Position numbers and translations under genes: made by a program
In this document: positions 56,289-64,000 of the stretch, one piece after another
Numbering within the stretch: the stretch's first letter is position 1
Layout: every line of letters starts with the position of its first letter
Assembly: GCA_030770425.1 (NCBI GenBank)
Contig: JASJFT010000221.1
Coordinates: forward strand, 1-64,000
Source of the DNA: Darksidea phi
Taxonomy: Eukaryota; Ascomycota; Dothideomycetes; Pleosporales; Lentitheciaceae
Length of the DNA: 64,000 nucleotides
Direction: 5' to 3'
The notes under the pieces: model-generated
Seen by the model: only the letters and a program-made list of their open reading frames with translations
What the model was told of the DNA's origin: nothing
Databases searched by the model: none

Positions 56289-59200
56289 TCGTTATAAAAT
56301 AATTTAGATAAAACGACTCTAGACTATAAGAGAACTAATTAAATAAGCTATTAAGATTAATAATAACCTCTATCTCTAGAACCTAGAGAGGAAGGAAAAG
56401 GTCGAATTCTATAAAAAGAAGAAGAAAGAAAAGTACTATAGACTAGAGGTAATAGTCCTAGGAGCTAGTTTAGAACCTAAGAAAGGGAAATAGAACTTTA
56501 AAAAATAAGAACTTTATAAAAAACGAGTATACTTTAAATATAAGAAGTAAGAATACTTAGTAAAAGATTATAGGTTAGGTCTAAAAAGAGAAAAAACCTA
56601 ATATACCTAGAATAGTAAGAAGAATAGAGTAACTACGATATAAGAATATAATATTATATATTAAATAACTTATATACGCGACTAGTATAAGATATACTAT
56701 AAAGCTAAGTTAAATACTAGCTATTAGCTATAAAAATAGTAGGTAGCTACGACTCGGGAGTCTTAAAAGAGAGTTTTATTCTTACTAGAAATATAAGAAG
56801 AAGTACTTAAGAAAGGCTTATCTATAGAGTAGGAAGACTTCGATAATATTATAGATACGCTATTATAGATAATTAATAATAGTAATAAGTCCTTAGGACT
56901 AGAAGATAAAAACCTAGTTATAATATATAAGAATACTAAATACCTATAGATAATTCGACTATTTAAAGAAGAAATAGAACTAATACTAGAACTTAATACG
57001 ACTTATACCTAAACTTTATAGTTTATAAAGAAAACTACGATACTTATAATAATATAGGAGATCTATAAAGAATAGTCTAGATCTTATCTAATATATTAGC
57101 TATTTAAAGACTTTAGATAATAGGTTAAATAGAACTTTATTATTATAGATCTTATACCTAACTAAGAAACTTAAAAAGAAATATAGTATATTACGAAAAT
57201 AGTTAATAAAGAATAACTATAATATATAATAATCGAATAATAGATTCCTATACGAATAACTTCTATAAAATATAACGATTAAAGATATAAGGTTAATCTA
57301 GAGGACGACCTATAATATAAAATAAGATATCTAGTATACTTTAAGATTATATAGATCTTATATATATAAAGAGAATATAGACTCTACGAGGGAGTAAAGT
57401 AGAAGAACGACTACTACCTAGTAAAGGATTACGACGAAAGGATTACCTAAGTAATTATACTAAAAGTAGTATATAAATAGTAACGATCTAAGAATTAATA
57501 ATAAAAGGGATATATTAGAATTATACTAGGACTACTTCTACTATTAAATTATATTCTAGGAAGACTATAGTACGAATACCTAGAAAATAAATATCTAAAG
57601 TATATCTAGACTAAGATTAATACGAAATATTAGCCTAAGAAGATAAGAATTTAAGGGATAGAAGGATAGGACTATATCTACCTCTAAGGAACCTACTAAG
57701 GAAGAAAGATTACTATCTTAATTAATAGTAGAGCTACTCGAAACTTTATTAGTAAGGACTTTATCTAATAAAAGAAGATTCCCTAATAGAAGAAATAATA
57801 TCCTAGTATTATATATACTATTAAAGGAGAACCCTTTAACGAACCTACGATATATAAAACTAAAGATAAACTTAGCCTATAAAGATAGGAAAAAGAAAAT
57901 AAAATACTCGATATAATTAAAATATTAGACGACTAGGATATAATTTTAGGAATACTATAGCTCTAAGAAGCTAATCCTTAGATTCGATAGACGAACTAAT
58001 AAGTATTATTTCCGCGATAGAATCTAGACGTAACTTAAAAAAGAAGTTATAATATCCTAGAATAATATAGGGAATAGAAAGAATTAGTTTAAGAGCTTAA
58101 GAAAAGCTTATCCTAGTACTAGCCCTAGGACTATATAATCCTACTATAGGAAGAAAAAACTCTAGGATTCGGACTAATCTATAAGTTAACTAAGAAAGAA
58201 GAAAAGATTATAATAAAATATCTCGAAAATAACCTTATAAAGGGATATATTCGATATTTAAATTTATTTATAGGATACCTAGTTCTCTTTATATCTAAGA
58301 AGGGTACTACGGAACTATAATTATATATTAACTACTAAACGTTTAACGATATTACTATTAAGAACTAATATCCCTTACCTCTAATATTAAAAATATAGAA
58401 TCGACTAAAAAAGGCTAAATAGTTTATACGACTAGATATTCGAAATATATATTACTAGATTAGAATTAAGAAAGGCGAAGAATAGAAAATAGCTTTTAGG
58501 ACTAAGAAAGGATTATATAAGTACTAAGTAATATCCTTTAGACTTACTAATATACCCGCTACGTTCTAAGAACGAATTAATAATATTTTATAAAACTACC
58601 TTAATTAGTTCGTAATAGTATATCTTAATAATATTCTAATCTACTTCGAAATAGAAGAAGAATATAAAGAGTATATAAAAAAGGTCTTATAGGTACTTAA
58701 AGAAGTATAATTATACCTTTATCTACGAAAATATAAATTCTACGTATAAGAAATAGAGTTTCTAGGATTTATTATTAAACCTAAAGAGATTAAAGTAGAT
58801 CTATAATAAATTAAGAAGGTTAAGGAATAGCCTATACTATAGAACCTTAAGGAACTATAGTCGTTCCTAGGATTCTATAACTTTTACTAAAAACTAATAC
58901 TATAATAGAGCGTAACGACGATACCCCTTATATAGCTTACTAGAAAGGATTAGCCTTTCGAATAGAAAGAGGAATATTAATAAGCTTTTAAGAAGATTAA
59001 GGAATAGTTTACTAAAGAACCTATAATTAAGATATATAACCCTAAAGAACTATTAATTATCGAGATAAATATATTAGACTATATAATAGAAGTAGTATTA
59101 CTATAAAAAGACGATAAAGATAACCTTAAACTAGTATACTACTTCTTATAGAAGATATTACTAGCCGAGCTTAACTACGATATCTATAATAAAGAGTTAT

Positions 59201-60980
59201 TAGTAATTATTAAAGTCTTAAAGGAATAAAAATCTAATTTATAGGAATCTAAATATCCTATTATAATCTATACGGATTATAAGAATCTAATAGGATTCTT
59301 AATAAATAAACCTTTAATTAGAAGATAAATATAATAGGTATAAACCCTTATAACCTACGATATTAAGATTATATATACTAAGGGATTAGAAAATAAAAGA
59401 GTAGACGTACTTAGTAGAAGACCTAATTATTAAAGAATAAAAAAGCCTAGCGTAGCTATTCTTAAACTATAACTAGACGGAACGATTACTTATAACCGCC
59501 TAAAATTAGTAGAAATATAAGAGATAATACTCGAATTAGAAGGAAATAAATAAATCTAATAGATCTATATAGCTACTACGGAAGTAATAGATAAACGAAA
59601 CGAAATCTAAGGAGTAATCTAAGAAAAAGACGAAATTATTTATATATTCTAAAAAGCCTATATACCTAAGGTAATATAAAAAGAATTTATTAGATAATAT
59701 TATAAAGTACTAGTATACGGATACTAAGGAATAAAAAAGACTCTTAAATAATTAATAAAAACGTACTACTTTTTATATATAAAATAATTAGTAATATAAG
59801 TTCTTATAGAATATGTAGATTATTATTATAATAAGTATACTAGATATATACCTTATAGAATACTATAATTAATAAAAAATATAAAAGGACTATAGAGGAT
59901 TATAACTATAGACTTTATTATATAATTACTACGTTCTAAAGAACTAATAATAGGAGTATCCTATAATACTATACTAGTAGTAGTAGATAAGTTTATAAAG
60001 TATACTTATTTTATTCTATATATAGATAAGGGAAATATAGTAAAATAACTTACTTATACCTTACTAAGATACGTATTTAGCGAATATAGAATACTAAATA
60101 AGATTATCTTAGATAAAGACGTTAAATTTATAGTAAAGTTTTAGTAGACCCTTATAGCTAAATTAGGAACTAAATATAGTATATTAATTATATATTATCT
60201 ATAGATAGACGGACTAATAGAACGAATAAACTAGATAATAGAATAATACCTTAGATATTATCTAAACTACTACTAGAATAATTAGGTTATACTCTTACCT
60301 ATAGTATAATTTACGTATAATAGTTTATAATATAATATAATAAAGATAATACCTTTCTTTATAAATTACGAAATTAAATTAAGAATATATAAAGAACCTA
60401 AATAACTTTAGTCTTATAGCTAGAATAGAGAAGAAACGACGAAAATTATTCTATAAATATATTAATAGCTTAAGGAAGACGTAGAATTCCTTTAAAATAG
60501 AATAAGTAAGTACTATAATAAGAAGTAGAAGAAAGTACTCGTTTTTAAAGAGAAAGAAAAGATATAGTTATTACGAAAGAATATTAAGAGTAAATAATCT
60601 AATAGTAAACTAGACTATACTAAGATCGGACCTTACGAAATCGAAAAATAAGTCTTATCTATAAACTATTAACTAAGACTACCCCTATAAATAAAAATCT
60701 ATTCTACGTTTTATATTAGCTTACTAGAAAAAGTACTATAGAATACTAGACTAGTAGTATACGAAGTAGATATATATAGAGAAGATAACGAAGAATAAAA
60801 AGTAAAAAAAATTCTAGATAATAATATTAAAAATAGAAAAAACTATTATCTAATCTAATAGTAAGGAATAGATAAAAATAGAAAACTATAGAAACGAACC
60901 TAGGAACTTAAAAATAATCTTAATTATCTAGAGAAGCTTACGAAGTACTAAAACTATAATTTTAAAGAAAATTCGAAGAT
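56289..60980 (+). pseudogene. Remainder of gag-pol of element 2
   Basis: Continues gag at the exact point where it was cut near 48229, then the zinc-knuckle region (about 56510-56570), protease (about 57720-57750, N-S-R for D-S-G), RT (about 58260-58800), RNase H (about 59040-59430), integrase (about 59810-60680) and a chromodomain-like tail (about 60770-60970). It follows element 1 position for position with transitions only, as far as checked by eye. Confidence 0.85.
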
Positions 60981-61104
60981 AAGGTAAGATCGTCTTATAG
61001 TAAACTAAGAAGATTATTATTACCCGCGATATAGTAAGAGGTATTTAATAAATTAAAAGGAATAGTATTATCTACGACGTTATAAGCAACGTCTAAAGTA
61101 GTTA

Positions 61105-61375
61105 AAAAGATCTCTAAATCCTCCTACTACTCTAACTACTAAAGCTCTACCTCCTCTTTATCTAGCTTAGCTTCTAGTACTCGGGATTACGCCGTTAACT
61201 TTTTATAAAGGATTACCTTCTATTTCTCTAAATAATATACTCTTAATTAAGCCTTTACTAGCTTATTAAGAAGCTCGTCCTAGGCTCTTCGAGCCTTCTC
61301 TAGCTACTATTAAAGTCTCTCTTCTATACGGTTAATAGATCTTACTAATAGTAATAAGCTCTAACGCGCGAGTTT
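61105..61375 (-). pseudogene. Antisense coiled-coil reading frame in element 2
   Basis: The minus strand reads V-R-S-I-N-R-I-E-E-R-L, then L-E-K-A-R-R-A and D-E-L-L-N-K-L-V-K-A, later L-E-A-K-L-D-K-E-E-V-E-L. Stops in the frame are only TAA/TAG, at places where Gln would suit a coiled coil. It matches the antisense frame of element 1 in position, length and start (R-S-x-N followed by E-x-L repeats). See the finding on this frame. Confidence 0.5.
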
Positions 61376-61700
61376 TACTACTTTATATAAATAAACCTTC
61401 TAATAGTAAGATATTAAATATATAATAAGAACCTTATATATTAGTATAAATATACGCCTCGTAGTACCTACTATTCTTAGGAGAAGCGATATATAATATC
61501 CCTAACTACGAGTAATAACTATAGGAAAATATCTCGGAACTATAACGAAGAATTTTATTAATAAGTATAATATATTCTCGAGTTTTACGCGATACTATAA
61601 TAGATAATAATAGTCTCTTAAGGTAGAGTCCTAATACTAATATAGCTAAACCCCGGATCTAGAATAACCTCTAAGTCGAAGGTTTAAAAAGAGGAGATAG

Positions 61701-62140
61701 TATTATAAACTAAATATATATTATAAACTACTAGTAAATAAAACTACTAGAGATTAAGTTAACTACTAGCTCTAATAAGGAATACAATATAAACCCTATA
61801 ATTAGAGAATAGGAAGTTATATAATAGATTTATATCTTAATAAAGATAGATCTAAGGAGGTTACGTAATAGCTTAGTAGATCTATTAGAATAGAGCTATA
61901 AAGCTATAACTTAGTAGATCTATAGGAATAGAGCTATAGATCTAAAGAAATTAAATTAATATATAATAATTACGAATCTCTTAGATAGTTTCCTCTATAT
62001 AGTTAATTCGAATCTAGATTAATCTTACCTATTAATATAATTAAGCTATTACCTACTTATTCTAACTTTATCTTTCCTATCTCGAGTATAAACCCCTAAA
62101 CGAGGCTAAATAACCTATTAGGCCCGAACCCCGTTTAATA
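61701..62140 (+). repeat. 3' LTR of element 2
   Basis: 440 bp; carries a leftover CA near 61785 where the 5' LTR has CG. Followed directly by agaac and by the resumed RNase H of element 4. Confidence 0.9.
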
Positions 62141-64000
62141 AGAACTCTAAGAAATTATAGAATTGTTTAAAATTATTACTAATTATAAGAATTTAGAATA
62201 CTTTATAATTATAAAGATACTATTATAATACTAGATTTATTAGTTAGAGTTTCTATTATAATTTAACTTTAGAATTATTTATCAACTAGACTTAAAAGCT
62301 ATACGACTAGATATACTAAGTAGAATACTAGAGAATTAACTAAATAAGAATAATATCTTTAATAATAGAGTAAAAAATAGACTATAAATAGTCCTTCTAC
62401 TAGAAGTTCTTAGTAATAAAGTTTTAAAAAACCTTCTTAACTAAACCCCTATAAGTATAGTACTATTAATCCTCTTTACTATAGATTAATCTATTAACGA
62501 ACTAATTAACTTTATATACTCTACTATACTAATAGCTATAAAAATAATTACTACCCTCTTAGACTTAAGTATAAGATACTAGCTAAAATACTTTTAAAAA
62601 ATTATATAGCTATTAATACTAGACTTTATACTTTACTAAGAATATATATAGTATTAAGAATACCTCTTTACTATCTTATAACGAACTTTATATATAGATT
62701 CTATACTAAATATATAATTTTATACCTACTAGATATTTAGAATAGATTAAAATAATAAAACTAGTTATCTAAGACTATTAGTAGTTATATATAATATATA
62801 ATATCGAAATCTATATCTAAGTATATAAACTCTATATTTAAATTAAAAGCCCTAGATTATTATCTTAAGAATTTCTTAAGTTTTTACTAGTTTTATTTTA
62901 GATATAGTCTAATATCTCTATTAACTATATTACTCTACTTCTAGAATTACGATAGTACGATTATATATATAAATATATTCTTATTATAGTCTATAGACTT
63001 ATAAAGATATACTATATTATTTCTATTAAAAAAATTAATATATTTAAGTTAATTAATATCTTTATATCTTAAATTTATTCTCTTTATAGTTACCCTAATA
63101 ATATTCTATCTAATTAAGAAATCTAGTTTATATTATAGTTTTAAGACTAATTATCTATAAGATTTAGAATTATATTAAAATACTTCTTATTATTTTACTC
63201 TAAGATAGACGACTAGACTAAAAGAGTAAATAGTAATATTAAAGTATACCTCTAAGTATTTATAAACTTCTATTAGAATAACTAGATATAATAGCTTTCT
63301 CTTATAGAATTTACTATAAATAATATTATCTTTAAAATAATCGACGTTTCTCTATTCTTTATTAATTATAGCTTTTACTTAAAACTTAGAATTAAGTCTA
63401 GTTAATTAATACTACTAAACCTATTTCTATTCTAATAATAGAAATTCTTTAAAGTAAATAATACTACTAATAGGTTTAATTATATTATTATCTAGGTAAA
63501 AGTTATTACTAAATAATCTATTAAGTACTATAAATACTATATAAATAAGAAGTAAGAAGACGTACTAAGATTTACTATAGAAGATAAAATCTTTATAAAT
63601 ATAAGAAATATAAAAACTAATAGACTAATAAAAAAAGAAGATAATAAAATAGTAGACTTATTTAAAGTTTTAAAAGTTTACGACTAAGTATATATCTTAG
63701 AACTCTTAGTAATTATAAAAATATTTCTAGTATTTTATAATTTACTACTCTAACTAAAATACCCCTTTTAAGAACTTCTAGAATAAAATATAATAAATAA
63801 AGCTAAGTCTTAATACTTTAGAGGAAGAATACTTAAATAAGAAGATAAAATAGAAGAGCTAATTAAATAATAGGAATTTAAGTCTCTACTAGACTACTAT
63901 AATAAAGACCTATAATAACTAATATACTTAATTAAATAGAAATACTACTCTACTATATAGTAGCTAGTATCTAATCTAAAAGATTAAGAGAGTATAATCT

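Larger units (their letters stand above)
47087..62140 (+). mobile_element. Ty3/Gypsy chromovirus (element 2), nested in element 4 and itself containing element 3
   Basis: Two 440-bp LTRs and a perfect 5-bp duplication agaac (47082-47086 and 62141-62145) delimit it. Without the inner element its length is about 7.0 kb, matching element 1, and its coding regions align with element 1 throughout (for example protease N-S-R near 57728 and RT Y-L-N-N at 58621-58632). A purine tract (61686-61700) precedes the 3' LTR. It is RIP-inactivated. It belongs to the same lineage as element 1, but the LTRs differ enough (449 against 440 bp) to count as a sister family. Confidence 0.9.
36640..64000. other. RIP-saturated AT-rich block, right flank
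   Basis: CA and TG vanish from about 36640 onward, apart from rare leftovers, exactly as in the left flank. Only TAA and TAG occur as stops. The block is built of retrotransposons listed separately, with inner elements nested in outer ones. Confidence 0.9.
42800..64000 (+). mobile_element. Outer Ty3/Gypsy element (element 4), split by element 2 and running off the window
   Basis: A possible LTR end or leader lies about 42830-43030, and a gag-like frame about 43200-44300. Pol follows with RT about 45960-46700 (catalytic box read Y-L-N-N at 46467-46478) and RNase H up to 47086. The frame then resumes after the insert at 62146 with the rest of RNase H (K-N-L-E-Y-F, ...D-I-L-S-R). It continues with integrase (about 62450-63450) and a chromodomain-like tail (about 63680-63980). 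The 5-bp agaac lies on both sides of the insert. Outer boundaries are approximate and no terminal repeat could be paired within the window. Confidence 0.75.

Overview
The window looks like a piece of a filamentous ascomycete (Pezizomycotina) chromosome with two sharply different kinds of DNA. Positions 1 to about 16410 and about 36640 to 64000 are extremely AT-rich and almost devoid of the dinucleotides CA and TG, while TA is everywhere. This is the footprint of saturating repeat-induced point mutation (RIP, CpA to TpA on both strands). It removes nearly every ATG and turns Gln codons into TAA/TAG, so these flanks have no open reading frames although retrotransposon coding is still readable through the stops. 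Between them lies a roughly 20 kb island of normal composition with spliced genes that have short introns (about 43 to 75 bp, GT...AG, CTAAC/CTGAC-like branch sites), which also points to an ascomycete.

Left flank: a Ty1/Copia pol relic (1-2500), unidentified RIP-altered sequence with tandem repeats, a complete Ty3/Gypsy chromovirus (6417-13451; two 449-bp LTRs, 5-bp target duplication), a diverged solo LTR of a related family (14085-14472) and unidentified RIP-altered sequence to the island edge.

Island, in order: a broken gene and a protein-kinase remnant at the edge, a small nuclear-type coiled-coil gene, uncertain gene remnants, a seven-helix membrane protein with one in-frame TAG, another small three-exon gene, a 379-residue protein of unknown function, several short repeat arrays, a small secreted Cys-containing protein, a MADS-box-like gene, a strong hairpin, a spherulin/germin-like cupin divergent from a four-helix membrane protein, a TAG-interrupted gene, two convergent overlapping small genes, a kinase fragment, a full protein-kinase-like gene and a tiny Cys-rich gene. 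The mixture of secreted or defence-type small proteins, kinase-like genes and decayed copies is typical of accessory, transposon-bordered compartments of fungal genomes.

Right flank: RIP-altered sequence, a Copia pol relic cut off near 42790, then a Gypsy element running past the window end. That Gypsy is split inside RNase H by a second Gypsy (47087-62140, same superfamily branch as the left-hand element). This second element is itself split in gag by a third Gypsy (48234-56283). Both insertions keep equal-length LTRs and perfect 5-bp target duplications, so the nesting order is directly readable.

The most unusual signals are: (i) antisense coiled-coil reading frames, matching in the two related Gypsy elements, between integrase and 3' LTR; (ii) single CAG-to-TAG-type nonsense changes in otherwise intact island genes, as if RIP leaked into unique DNA; (iii) leftover TG/CA sites that fall where sister copies have CG. 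All intron-containing models are read by eye and all family names rest on motifs, not on searches.
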